From positions 1-37,462 of the forward strand of contig NZ_VKHP01000062.1 in assembly GCF_010811875.1 (NCBI RefSeq): DNA of 37,462 nucleotides. Direction: 5' to 3'. This DNA is from Bradyrhizobium uaiense (GTDB taxonomy: Bacteria; Pseudomonadota; Alphaproteobacteria; Rhizobiales; Xanthobacteraceae). Below are positions 23,081 to 31,521 of the stretch, piece by piece. The notes below the pieces were generated by a model. It was not told the DNA's origin. It saw only the letters and a list, made by a program, of their open reading frames with translations, and ran no database searches. The stretch's first letter is position 1, and each line of letters starts with the position of its first letter. The position numbers and the translations under genes were made by a program.

Positions 23081-23320
23081 CTGACAATCCTATTGCTCGC
23101 GGACTGTTTCTCCCAATTTGATACACCCAGCTTGGGTTCATCACCCAGCAGCTAAGGGTGGTACCGTAGTCACACGGGGCGCAGTCCGCCTCAGATTTGA
23201 GGACCGCCCGCCCCGAGCGCGGCCTCTGCCAGCGGGCCGCGGAGCCCACCGCGCGCGATTTGAGGTCGGCTAAGGGGAATAGAATGAGCTTCGCGAGTCT
23301 CGTCGCCTGGATGTCACCCC
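23081..23320. other. Intergenic region between two divergent small genes
   Basis: No gene of supportable size. A 13-codon frame (MSFASLVAWMSPL) at about 23284-23325 has GGGGAA before it and runs into the CRP-like box; I do not call it. Confidence 0.3.
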
Positions 23321-23336
23321 TGTGAAGTGGATCACA
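23321..23336. promoter_or_regulatory. Perfect CRP-like box TGTGA-AGTGGA-TCACA
   Basis: All ten core bases match. The centre is about 60 nt upstream of the ATG at 23388. A start of transcription near 23370 would fit a site at -41.5, but the -10 region there is GC-rich and unconvincing. Confidence 0.55.
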
Positions 23337-23387
23337 TCCAGTCCCGGCCTCTCTGGTGCAGAGTGCCGCCCGGAAAGGCAGGCTCCC

Positions 23388-23483
23388 ATGCATCACACCA
23401 CCGACTGGTCGTCGATCGATTTTGTCATCATCGCCGCGGCGGCGGCGCTTGTGGGGGTTTGGGTCGCGATCTGGTTGGCTTGA
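23388..23483 (+). CDS. 31-residue membrane miniprotein with a CRP-like box upstream
   Basis: ATG at 23388 with purine-rich AAAGGCAGG upstream encodes MHHTTDWSSIDFVIIAAAAA followed by LVGVWVAIWLA, TGA. A short polar head precedes a single hydrophobic helix with two Trp near its end. It ends 22 bases from the convergent acyl-CoA dehydrogenase remnant. Function unknown. Confidence 0.55.
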   Translation: MHHTTDWSSIDFVIIAAAAALVGVWVAIWLA

Positions 23484-23505
23484 GGGGCCCAAGGGCATTT
23501 GGGAG

Positions 23506-24798
23506 TCATTGGCTCCGCTTCTCGGTCAATCTCAGAATGCCCAGCATGACCATGCCGATCGGCCAAACAATGAAGATGACACTCTCCCAATCTTTGTACG
23601 CCCGATATTGATCAGCGGTATGGGGATGGCCCCGCGTCGAGCAATAGGCGCTATGGCACACGCGCTCGCTGATGATGTTGCGCTGGATCTGGTCCGTGCC
23701 GCCACCGATCGACGTGAAATAGGCGTTGAACGCCAGAAAGTTCGCGTCGCCGCCGAAAGGATGGTCCGGACCTTCGAGCAGGCTTTCGGCGCCGACGATG
23801 GCGGTGCGGACGCGGGCTTCCTCGTGCAGGATGCGCGACATCGCGAGCTTGCCGAGCGACATCACGGACGACGATGTACCCTGTTCGAGATTCGCCTGTG
23901 CCCGCGCATTGTTCAGGGCATTGAGCTTGCGAAGCGAGAGGACGGCGGCGAGATCCTGCCGCAGCGCGGTATCCTCGAGCCGGCCATAATGGCGGGCAAG
24001 CGCGATCAGGTCGTCGGACGTGGCGGAAATGCGCGCCCCGCGAGGGCGATCGCCCATCGTCGCGCGCTCATAGGCGAGCGCCGTCTGCAGCACGCGCCAG
24101 CCGTTGTTGAGTCCGCCCATGATGTTCGCCGCCGGAACGCGGGCATTGGTGATGAAGACTTCGTTGAAGTGGGATTCGTCCGTGATCTGCCGCAGCGGCC
24201 GCACCTCGACGCCGGGCTGTTTCATCGGAAAGCAGAAGAAGGTCACGCCCTTGTGCTTGGGAACGTCCCAGTCGGTTCGCGCCAGCAGCATTCCGTAGTC
24301 GGCGTGGGCGGCGCCGGAGGTCCAGACCTTCTGGCCGTTGATGATATAATCCTCGCCGTCGCGCTCGGCCCTGGTGCGCACGCCCGCGAGGTCCGAACCT
24401 GCCGCCGGTTCGCTGTACAGCAGGCACTGCACGATTTCGCGCTTCAGCAGACCGGGAATCATCTGGCGCTTCAGCGCCTCGCCGCCGAAGGCCAGCATCG
24501 TATTGGCGGCCAGATTGCTCTTGTCCTGGCGCGCGCCGGGTGCGCCGACGCGGGCGAATTCCTCGGCGATGATGTCGGCCTGTTCCGCGCTCAACGCGCG
24601 CCCAAACCAGTCCTTCGGCTAGGTCGGCACGGCCCAGCCCGCGTCGAGCACCTTCGCGGTCCACGCCTTGGTGGCGGCGGACAGATTCCACTTGTCCTGA
24701 TCGGGCTGCAGGGTGCCGTCCCAGTTCGCGTCGAGCCAGGCGCGCACCTCGGTCCGCAGCGCGGCATCCCCTTTGTTGGTCTCTTCTATGTCGGCCAT
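23506..24798 (-). pseudogene. Acyl-CoA dehydrogenase with in-frame amber codon and replaced C-terminus
   Basis: ATG at 24798 opens MADIEETNKGDAALRTEVRA and reads to AGWAVPT, where TAG (24619-24621) replaces what is normally Trp (TGG). The same frame continues as PKDWFGRALSAEQADIIAEE and is a full acyl-CoA dehydrogenase: FAD/substrate segment LLYSEPAAGSDLAGVRT, VWTSGAAHADYG, and GGTDQIQRNIISERV. After that the expected LGLPR end is lost. The frame runs into CHSAYCSTRG and then a hydrophobic helix ESVIFIVWPIGMVMLGILRL, probably from another small gene. It overlaps a second broken homologue upstream in the same operon. Probably non-functional unless the amber codon is suppressed. Confidence 0.8.
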
Positions 24799-24800
24799 GG

Positions 24801-25903
24801 TCAAGCTCCGAGCTGTGTCAGATACCGTTCGCGATAGAGACTGGGCGATCCGAAAAGCTGCGCGTAGGCTCGCGCACGGCGCAAATAGAGATGCGCCGGA
24901 TGCTCCCAGGTGAAGGCGATGCCGCCATGCATCTGGATCGCCGTGGCCGCGACCTTCGAATAGGCTTCGGCGCAGGCGAAGGCCGCGAGGCTGACGGCTT
25001 CCTCGGCCTGATTGGTCTTCTCGGCCAGTTGCTCGGCGGCATGCCGCGCGGCCGACGTGCTCGACTCGACCTCGATCATGAGGTCCGCGGCCATGTGCTT
25101 GAGCGCCTGAAAACCGCCGATCGGGCGACCGAACTGAATGCGGGTCTTGGCGTATTCGACCGTCATCTCGAAGATGCGCCGTCCGCCCCCGGCCTGTTCG
25201 CCGGCAAGCGCAACCAACGCCACATCGAGCGCTTCCTGCACCGCGGGCCAACCCATCTGCCCGACCTGCCGGGCCGGCGTATTGGCGAATTCCAGCCGCG
25301 CGAGGCGAAGCGTCCTGTCGAAGCTTGGAAGCGCGCTTCGCGTCAGTCCGCTGGCGTGGCATCGACTTCGAAAATCCCAAGGCCCGAACCGGTCTTCGCG
25401 ACGATCAAGAGGAGATTGGCGATCTGACCGTGGGTGACATAGGACGCGACGCCGTTGAGGAGCGCACCACCGTTCGCGGACCTTGCGTCGACCGTCACGC
25501 CCTCGGGCGTCCATGTGCCGGCGTCCCCCGTGAGCGCCGCGGTTGCGATCGTGGTTCCGGCCGCAATACCGGGCAAGTACCTTGCCTGTGCGTCCTTATC
25601 GCCGCAGGCCGAGAGAAGGCCCGCCGCCAGCACGCCGCTCGACAGCAGAGGCGAGCACAGCAAGGCCGCGCCCGTTTCCTCCATCACCAGTTCGAGTTCA
25701 AGCGGGCCGAGGCCCGTTCCGCCATATTCCGGATCGATCAGAAGACCGACGATGCCGAGTTCCACGAGCTGAGCCCACAGCGCCGGATCGTAACCCTGAG
25801 GCGTTTCCATCGTCGATCGAACGGCGTTCTCCGAACTTCGGTCCTGCATCAGGCCGCGGACCGCGTCGCAGATCGCGTTCCTCTCTTCGGCGGAGGTTGT
25901 CAT
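24801..25903 (-). pseudogene. Acyl-CoA dehydrogenase, frameshifted
   Basis: ATG at 25903 opens MTTSAEERNAICDAVRGLMQ and continues through LWAQLVELGIVGLLIDPEYG and LVMEETGAAL, an acyl-CoA dehydrogenase N-terminal domain, to a TGA at 25343-25345. One base away the rest follows: GLTRSALPSFDRTLRLARLE, then FEMTVEYAKTRIQFGRPIGG with the conserved Arg/Gln pattern, and IQMHGGIAFTWEHPAHLYLR, to LTQLGA and TGA at 24801. The parts make one protein of about 365 residues broken by a single indel near 25345-25365. The next gene starts 3 bases later. The pair resembles two-subunit FadE-type enzymes; the substrate is unknown. Confidence 0.8.
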
Positions 25904-25928
25904 GAAAGCACCCTGTCCTGTTCCAGAG

Positions 25929-25948
25929 GCATTCTTACGCAAGAATGC
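25929..25948. promoter_or_regulatory. 20-base palindrome upstream of the acyl-CoA dehydrogenase genes
   Basis: GCATTCTT (25929-25936) and AAGAATGC (25941-25948) are perfect arms around ACGC. It lies 26-45 bases before the ATG at 25903, a typical place for a TetR-type operator of fatty-acid genes. No such regulator is intact in the window. Confidence 0.5.
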
Positions 25949-27453
25949 GCATGACTTAGCTGACGGTCTCCACGCACGCATCGTCGTTTACGACGATTGT
26001 GTCCGATGAGACCTCAGAAGATTGCTCCTCGGTCTCGCGAAAACCGCCAATCCCTGCTCGCTGTCGTCGGTCATAGCGGCTTTCGTATCAAGCAATTTCT
26101 CCTCCGGGATTTTTCGGGAGTCTTGTATGTCGGCGCCAGAGGCCAAGGTAAGCGACGAGGATGCACCGTCGACGTAGCTCTGTACGGCTGTCGCCCGACG
26201 AACCGCTGACCTACTCACGGCTGCGCTTTCCGCCATGCACGGAGATGCGAAGCGCAGGGACGATTCCGCTTTCCGGTTCAACCGGCGATCACCCTTTATC
26301 ATTGGCATGTCCAGGCTGTTCATTGGCAAGACACTCGCAGTCACCACGTTTATGAGCAAAGATCTACTCATCGCATCTCGTCCCAAATCCGTTGTCGCGC
26401 GTTCGTTCATCGCTTTGATTTTTTGTTAGTCATCGATCGAGAGAAAAACATCGTCTATTCCGACGATGTACCTCGGGGCGAGCCAGATCGCCACCGGGCG
26501 ACGGCGGCCGGATTCTACAAGATCAAATGATCTGCCTCGCGGGACGGACTCCTCCTAGTTCCCTTATTGGTACTTGCGTGGATTATTCCGACCGAGCGCA
26601 GACGGCTTAAAGGTCTAATCGACCATCAACGGGTACAAGTCGGCCACTTGATCCAGCTATCGACGGTCGTGTCATTCTCAAAATGCCGCCTTTCTGAAGC
26701 CGCGCGAGCATCAAGTCCTGGCCGGCATACGACTTGAGTTCTTGCAGGCGAGTTTGGTGCACAGGCAGCTGCGCGCGCAGCGGCCCCACCCGCGTCAACG
26801 CGATTTGCTCGATGAGGTGCAGCGAGTCTGTGGCGATAGCTCGCTCACCACAACTCTACTTGGAGCGGGAGGCTGTTGATAAGCTGGGTACTATTGCGCT
26901 ACCGCGAAGCGCCACATCGAATAGCGCGCTAACGCGCGTGAAAACGTCCAGGATCGCAGGTTGGCGCACAAGATCAAACAACGGCGGAGAGAGTGTCAGT
27001 CAATCGCCATTGAAAGACAGAGCATTTTTGACATTCTTAGACTTAGACCCACTATTCGAGCTACGGCCGAAAAGGTGTTTCGACTCCAATCGTGGCTCTT
27101 CCAAGTACCCGGCCTAACCCTTCAATTTCCGTCAGCGTTGGACACCAGGATTGGTGCGCGTGTCGCCGCGCCACCGGTTTTTGATGGCATTACGTCCCAA
27201 GCTCTTCTCGCCAACACGAATCAAGGTTTGTAGAGAGCCGGTCATGCATCGGCTCGCTCAAAGCGTCGGTCGTCGGCATAACTTCTTGCTGCTGCCCGAA
27301 TTCACCGCGAAGCTGTCCGTCGGAGAATGCTCCACCGTCGGCCCCAAGGGATCGCATATCTCCAAAGAGGAAGGGTTGCGGTTGCTGCGCCGCAAGCCTT
27401 GGCCGAGCAAGGACCAGTCTGGGAGGAGCCCGAGCGGGTCGCGACAGCGGGGG
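25949..27453. other. Long degraded stretch without recognisable genes
   Basis: About 1.5 kb. Frames up to 140 codons exist but have unnatural composition. One short sense-like piece near 26420-26530 (LLVIDREKNIVYSDDVPRGE) has no start. GC is visibly lower near 26400-26600 and 26900-27060. Confidence 0.5.
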
Positions 27454-27792
27454 TCATCCGGTATCGCTCGTTCCGCTCCGTGATATCTCGTAGGAGTTGA
27501 TGGTATCGACCATGAGGTCGTTGCCGCCATTGACCACCAGTGTCGCTTGCTTCAGCTCCTGCAGCCGCGTCATGTATTCCGCGTGACCGGCCATCGCGCC
27601 GAATTCGGCCAGGGCCTCGTTGTGCGCCTGCATAGTCTGCATCGACGAGCCGGGGTCAAGATCGAGCTTACGCTCCGCTGTGCGCACCATAAACGCCGCG
27701 GCGGCCGCCTTGCCGTGCTCCGTCTGGGAGAAGAACAGATACGGGCGCGCGTTCTTCAAGTTCGGGGCAGCGTCTGTCAACGCCTTCACCAC
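27454..27792 (-). pseudogene. Alpha/beta-hydrolase internal fragment
   Basis: The minus-strand frame reads ARPYLFFSQTEHGKAAAAAF, SMQTMQAHNEALAEFGA, then TRLQELKQATLVVNGGNDLM and VDTINSYEIS. This matches the cap and the Asp-bearing strand (VVNGGNDLMV) of alpha/beta hydrolases. The nucleophile-elbow half (GxSxG) before it and the catalytic-His end after it are missing, and the C-terminus ends in unrelated RSGTSDTG. It is a fragment with both ends lost. Confidence 0.6.
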
Positions 27793-27864
27793 GTTCGGTT
27801 TGTGCTCTAGTGCGCGAAGGGATTGAAACCAGATGACCGACGCCTGAAAGACGACGACGATGCG

Positions 27865-28110
27865 TTAGTCAGCCTTGATCGACGACAGCCGCTTTATTGC
27901 GTCGCGAGGATCAAAGCCGATGGCTTCGGCGAACGCTAATAATTCAATCACGTCGATCTTTCGTTGACCACTCTCAACGGTCGCAACGAACGACTGATAT
28001 CGGCGGAGCTTCTTGGCGACCTCGGCTTGCGTCAATCCCGCCTTTTTTCTTTTTTCAATTAGAAACTGGGTCAAGGCCTTATGCCGTCCCGACTGCAGTG
28101 TCCTCGACAT
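27865..28110 (-). CDS. XRE-family helix-turn-helix regulator
   Basis: From ATG 28110 (minus strand, purine-rich GGGGGCGGGG just upstream) 81 residues: a basic head MSRTLQSGRHKALTQFL, then a complete Cro/CI-type HTH (KKAGLTQAEVAKKLRRYQSF, VATVESGQRKIDVIELLAFA), and a short end. It is a single-domain DNA-binding protein. A 15-base palindrome 72-86 nt upstream may be its operator. It could be a phage-type repressor, an antitoxin or a small global regulator; no toxin gene is adjacent. The ATG 78 bases further upstream is rejected for lack of family similarity. Confidence 0.85.
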   Translation of the reverse strand: MSRTLQSGRHKALTQFLIEKRKKAGLTQAEVAKKLRRYQSFVATVESGQRKIDVIELLAFAEAIGFDPRDAIKRLSSIKAD

Positions 28111-28181
28111 CCCCGCCCCCAAACAACTGAGGGGGCGACCAAATAATCCGGTTTGCAGATTATCTAAAAACCAGATATTTG

Positions 28182-28196
28182 AGTGCACAGTGCACT
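28182..28196. promoter_or_regulatory. 15-base palindrome AGTGCAC-A-GTGCACT
   Basis: Perfect 7-base arms around one A, between the divergent XRE gene (28110) and the 28277 gene. ATAATC-N9-GATTAT lies beside it (about 28144-28164). It is a plausible XRE operator controlling both genes. Confidence 0.5.
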
Positions 28197-28276
28197 GCGA
28201 ACAAAATTCGGCAAGTTGATACGGTGCTATTCACCTTGCCGTCGAGGTTCACTCGCTAGGTTCCAATGAGGAATCA

Positions 28277-28663
28277 ATGGCCATTGTCGTAGAGGCGTTC
28301 TTGGATCTGGGACGCGGTGATGAGAACCCGCTCAGTCCATCGTCGTACAGCGCCGGGTATCGGCGCGTCGAGACAGGCGAGGTAATCTGCACAGTTGAAC
28401 TGTCTGTTCCGATCGTCGAAGCGGCAATTCTCAAGCGGTCAAACGTCTCGATCATCGTCACCCCCGGTGGAAGCGTCGAAGTGTCTTCAGGTGGTTCAGC
28501 TGCGCACGAACAAATCGATGACCTCGTCGCTCGGGCTGTCACCCAGGCAAATCTTCGTATGGAAGAGGCGACCACATCGGACCTGGAATCCCTGCTGCAT
28601 CGGCTTGAACGTTCAATCGGCCTCGTGAAGGATGCAATCGCACGAACACCAGCGGCCCTCTGA
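28277..28663 (+). CDS. 128-residue hypothetical protein
   Basis: ATG at 28277 with GAGGA about 7 nt upstream. No family recognised. The first 70 residues alternate hydrophobic strands (MAIVVEAFLDLGRG, GEVICTVELSVPIVEAAILK, NVSIIVTPGGSVEVSSGG), and the end is helical and charged (EEATTSDLESLLHRLERSIG). It is soluble with no signal peptide. It diverges from the XRE regulator across 166 bases holding a palindrome, so the regulator may control it. Confidence 0.6.
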   Translation: MAIVVEAFLDLGRGDENPLSPSSYSAGYRRVETGEVICTVELSVPIVEAAILKRSNVSIIVTPGGSVEVSSGGSAAHEQIDDLVARAVTQANLRMEEATTSDLESLLHRLERSIGLVKDAIARTPAAL

Positions 28664-28972
28664 AGGCTTCTGCTTGGCAGGTGGATCCGTTCGCCTAACG
28701 AGGCGGGAGTGTGCTGTGCGCCTGTTGGGTAATGCGCACCTCAAAGGCCGGGACCAGGCAAGCCCGTTAACGACCCGGCGCAGACCGTCGCTACCTGTAA
28801 GTTGCCGATTGCGGGCCCATAAGCTGACGTCCAGCATCCAGTCTGCCCGCTCTCGGAACTAGCTTGACTACCAAACCTTATTGCTGAGCCACGGGTCCTG
28901 CCCGCCCGGGTGACCGCGATCCGAGCTTCCCGGCCCCGATCTACGCATCGCTGGTGAAGGTCGAAGGTTCCG
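28664..28972. other. Intergenic stretch, nothing recognised
   Basis: No supportable gene. Its right end may include decayed upstream sequence of the IS630 remnant. Confidence 0.35.
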
Positions 28973-29188
28973 CCAGCCAATTTTGGCATCAACCGGACAA
29001 CCTGGAAAATGGCCGATCTGGTGCGTGCGATGCGCGAGAAAGGGCAGCCAGCCGGCGAAGATGTAATCCGCGCGATCGTGAAAGGCGCCGGCTACCGCTG
29101 GCGCAAGGCGCGGATCGTTCTGACCTCCAACGATCCCGACTTCTCGCAGAAGCTCCAACGTATCCGTTCCATTCTTGCTGACCTCAAG
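28973..29188 (+). pseudogene. IS630-family transposase fragment
   Basis: The frame reads FGINRTTWKMADLVRAMREK, then GYRWRKARIVLTSNDPDFSQ and IRSILADL. This is the stretch between the N-terminal helix-turn-helix and the DDE core of IS630-type transposases. The first catalytic segment (FxDE type) should follow but is replaced by unrelated sequence. Upstream sense continues in another frame. No inverted repeats are visible. The open frame runs on to 29269. Confidence 0.6.
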
Positions 29189-29373
29189 GCTGCGGGTTGC
29201 GTGCCGGTCGGCCGATACCAGCCGCGGGCAGATATGTCGTCATTCGCGGCCCGAAGACGCGGCGCGTGAACACGCGGCGATCGCCGCCTGCGGCGGGAGA
29301 TCAGCTCGCGGACGCCATACCCGGCTACGAACCCGATCCCGGTGACGAGAACGACAATCAGAATTTCCAGCAT
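29092..29373 (-). CDS. Small membrane protein, C-terminus possibly chimeric
   Basis: ATG at 29373 (minus strand, GGGA about 7 nt upstream) encodes MLEILIVVLVTGIGFVAGYG, one helix, followed by VRELISRRRRRSP, a basic cytoplasmic anchor. I recall this start from Bradyrhizobium small proteins of unknown function that are much shorter. Here the frame stays open for 93 residues because it runs antisense through the IS630 fragment, so the last 55 residues are probably not native. The interrupted palindrome ATTGTG-N6-CACAAT overlaps the start. Confidence 0.5.
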   Translation of the reverse strand: MLEILIVVLVTGIGFVAGYGVRELISRRRRRSPRVHAPRLRAANDDISARGWYRPTGTQPAALRSARMERIRWSFCEKSGSLEVRTIRALRQR

Positions 29374-29549
29374 TGTGTTGTCCCACAATCACCCTGCCGC
29401 GATGCAATAAGCGTGACAATGCGGCGGCGGCTTGACCGGGACGGTTCCTTTTCACTGCATCGCACACACCACCCCTGCCCCACGGAGTCCTACGGGGTTT
29501 TGTTTACAGGCCTCCTCGGCTACCTTCCGGAACTCGCGGAGGCCGGGAC

Positions 29550-29927
29550 GTGTCGATGCGCAAGGGCAATGACTACATTCTGAAGCTGCGACCTTGGTCG
29601 CTGTCGACGTTCGTCGTCGCCCTGCTTGCCGTGGTGCTGGCCACGGCGACGCAGGAGATGTTCGCGAGCTTCGGCATGCAGTTCTATTTCGCGGGCTTCG
29701 TGCCGGCGATCCTGATCGCCGGCCTGATGGGCGGCGCCCCGGCCGGCGCTTTCGCGACGATCATCACCGTTCCGATCGTGTGGTGGGTGTTCATGCCGCC
29801 CTATTTCGAGTTCGCCTGGCCGACGGCCGACGATTACGACAGCATCGCGATGTTCCTGCTGTCGAGCGCGCTCCTGGTCTGCTTCTCGCAGCTCTATCGG
29901 GAAGCGCTGGCCATTCTGCGGAAGTAG
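29550..29927 (+). CDS. DUF4118-like membrane protein
   Basis: 125 residues with three to four hydrophobic helices: STFVVALLAVVLATATQEMF, FAGFVPAILIAGLMGGAPAG, ATIITVPIVWWVFMPPYFEF and AMFLLSSALLVCFSQLY. The pattern with PAILIAGLMGG and a WVFMPPYFEF segment is that of DUF4118, the membrane module of KdpD-type sensor kinases, here without kinase domains. The GTG start at 29550 has GGAGG 7 nt upstream; the ATG at 29556 is the alternative. Its partner and signal are unknown. Confidence 0.75.
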   Translation: MSMRKGNDYILKLRPWSLSTFVVALLAVVLATATQEMFASFGMQFYFAGFVPAILIAGLMGGAPAGAFATIITVPIVWWVFMPPYFEFAWPTADDYDSIAMFLLSSALLVCFSQLYREALAILRK

Positions 29928-29995
29928 CCGGCCGCCGCGGGTCGCGGTTGCGCGCCGGCGGTGGCAAGCCGGTTGCCGGCGCGGATCGGTCGCCC

Positions 29996-30136
29996 TCAGA
30001 TCCCGAACATCCAGACCGCGACGATGGTGGCCAGGGTCGCCACGCCGCTGACCGTCCAGCCCACCGCGTAGAATGTGTTCTCCGGGGCGGTGTCGAGCAC
30101 CGTGTTGGTGGTATCCGTCACTGATCGCCAGCGCAT
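29996..30136 (-). CDS. 46-residue single-pass membrane protein
   Basis: ATG at 30136 (minus strand) with GAGGAG about 8 nt upstream; the longer frame from 30325 lacks coding character. Product: MRWRSVTDTTNTVLDTAPEN, then a helix FYAVGWTVSGVATLATIVAV and a short end WMFGI. N-terminal polar head, C-terminal anchor. It converges on the 29550 gene with a 68-base gap. Function unknown. Confidence 0.6.
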   Translation of the reverse strand: MRWRSVTDTTNTVLDTAPENTFYAVGWTVSGVATLATIVAVWMFGI

Positions 30137-30315
30137 GGCGCCTCTCCTCGGAACTCCTGCCCAGCGACATAACGCGGCTCGCGGTTCCCGGTTCCGCCAC
30201 CTCTCATCGGCTGCGCCGTTCACGCCCAACTCACGGACTGCTGATCGACACCGCGGAACCTGCGACATTCTGTCCCGTTGAGGGGCGCTGGAAATCAACT
30301 TGGGAGAACTATCCG

Positions 30316-30552
30316 ATGCGAACACTGATCCTCGCCGCTACAGCTCTTGCCTTCATCTCGTCCACCGCACTCGCGCAGGACAAGGCAGGCGGCAGCCCGG
30401 CCCCCGCAGCGCAAAGCGGTGACACGGCGACCAAGGGCGAGGCGACCAAGATGGCGCCGAAGAAGGCGAAGAAGTCCGCCAAGAAATCGAGCGCCAAGGG
30501 AAGCGCCAAGGCAGGCGCTGCTGCAACCGGCGACGACGCGGCCAAGCAATAA
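30316..30552 (+). CDS. Small exported Lys/Ala-rich protein
   Basis: ATG at 30316 (GGGAGA 8-10 nt upstream) gives 78 residues. A Sec signal peptide (RTLILAATALAFISSTALAQ, cleavage after ALA at about residue 20) precedes a disordered chain with many Lys-Ala/Ser pairs (KMAPKKAKKSAKKSSAKGSA). The mature part is strongly basic, histone H1-like in composition, and should be periplasmic. Similar small proteins are frequent in Bradyrhizobium. The gene ends before a strong terminator at 30612. The upstream in-frame extension to 30073 is rejected. Confidence 0.75.
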   Translation: MRTLILAATALAFISSTALAQDKAGGSPAPAAQSGDTATKGEATKMAPKKAKKSAKKSSAKGSAKAGAAATGDDAAKQ

Positions 30553-30611
30553 ACAGAAACAATCGCGCTTGGTGGCCACGGACTCGGTAGTCACAGACTT
30601 GACGATCACGG

Positions 30612-30637
30612 AAAAGGCCGCCCGAAGGCGGCCTTTT
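30612..30637 (+). terminator. Strong bidirectional intrinsic terminator
   Basis: AAAAGGCCGCC (30612-30622), loop CGAA, GGCGGCCTTTT (30627-30637). Perfect 11-bp stem with A-run and T-run on the two sides, so it can end transcripts from both directions, here the 30316 gene and the minus-strand frame at 30637. Confidence 0.85.
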
Positions 30638-30837
30638 CATTGGCTCGTTGTTGGCTCGGTGCGGATGCTGCCTCCGCCCGTCACGTCGCGATCAGCTGCG
30701 CCGATCGCTTGAAGCCGTGAGACATGAGACAGCGAATTGAAGTGCGGGAGAGGGAGCGAAAGAGGCGCGGAGCCGATAATCCGCACCGCCATCGGATCGT
30801 TCTGAAAATTGACCACCAGCTCCAGGAATTGCTCCAC
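30637..30837 (-). CDS. Possible 66-residue hypothetical protein
   Basis: The frame reads EQFLELVVNFQNDPMAVRII then GSAPLSLPLPHFNSLSHVSR, with balanced composition, and ends at the bidirectional terminator. GTG at 30837 with GGGAG a few bases upstream is the best start, but the frame is open further upstream (CTAEKKAREV). No family recognised. It overlaps nothing else. Confidence 0.4.
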   Translation of the reverse strand: MEQFLELVVNFQNDPMAVRIIGSAPLSLPLPHFNSLSHVSRLQAIGAADRDVTGGGSIRTEPTTSQ

Positions 30838-30930
30838 CTCCCGCGCCTTCTTTTCTGCCGTGCATGCAGGGGCGGCGCATGATCCAAACGGGCTATCACT
30901 GCAATGCGCCGAAAGATTCAGCGATGAGGC

Positions 30931-31467
30931 TTAACGCTGCACGCCATCGTCGCGCCTGTCCGCAAGCCCGCTGTCTCGGATCCGCTCCGCAAACCAGCGC
31001 GACGTGGCGACGTCGATGGCTCCGCCGGCATAGACCTCGGAAGAGCTCACCCCGTTTGCTCCGACAATCAGCAGAACGCCCATCGCATAGGCAAACCACA
31101 CATTCGGATCGGTCAGCGCCTGCAGCTTGCGCTGGTCGTGGTCGAGCGGCTGGTGATTGCTCTCCTTGCGCAGCTCGATGGCGAGCAGATTGTTCGGAAT
31201 GTCGCGCTGATGCACGACGATATCGGGATAGATCGACTTGCCGAGATGGTCATCGGTCGAGCTTCCCGAGCCGCGCGGCAGCCGCAGCGTGCGCTCGCCG
31301 AGCCGATCGTAGTTGCAGTCGACCTGCCAGCCGGAGAACTGCCGCTCGACATAGACCGCCAGCCGGTGAGTAAGCGTTCGCTCGCCGAGATCGCGCTCCA
31401 GCAGGAACGTCTCCTGCGCATAGAACTCCCCGACGGCGGCGATCACCTTGTTCAGCTCGGTCTGCAT
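30931..31467 (-). CDS. PD-(D/E)XK-like hypothetical protein
   Basis: 178 residues from ATG 31467, which has GGAGG 5 nt upstream; the TTG at 31512 is less likely. The middle holds the pattern of a restriction-nuclease-like fold: SIYPDIVVHQRDIPNNLLAI followed by ELRK, that is D ... E-x-R/K where the catalytic triad D-ExK is expected; the K is shifted to R-K. An acidic N-terminal helix (GEFYAQETFLLERDLGERTL) and HRLAVYVERQF fit such proteins. The end (DVATSRWFAERIRDSGL) is helical. A nuclease role is inference; it may be an inactive member. It follows the TPP enzyme by 55 bases on the same strand. Confidence 0.65.
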   Translation of the reverse strand: MQTELNKVIAAVGEFYAQETFLLERDLGERTLTHRLAVYVERQFSGWQVDCNYDRLGERTLRLPRGSGSSTDDHLGKSIYPDIVVHQRDIPNNLLAIELRKESNHQPLDHDQRKLQALTDPNVWFAYAMGVLLIVGANGVSSSEVYAGGAIDVATSRWFAERIRDSGLADRRDDGVQR

Positions 31468-31521
31468 TGGCGCCTCCGATTTGAACTGGACCGCCGCCGC
31501 CGCGGCCTTCAAATTGCGATC

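Noticed and set aside
23356..24837. 493-codon open frame on the plus strand
   Set aside because: Antisense to a clear acyl-CoA dehydrogenase; no protein family.
25988..26410. 140-codon minus-strand frame
   Set aside because: Odd composition, no ribosome site and no family; treated as non-coding.
29372..29389. ATTGTG-N6-CACAAT as a fourth CRP-like box
   Set aside because: It matches TGTG/CACA but not the outer A/T of the core, and it overlaps a start codon, so it was not grouped with the three perfect sites.
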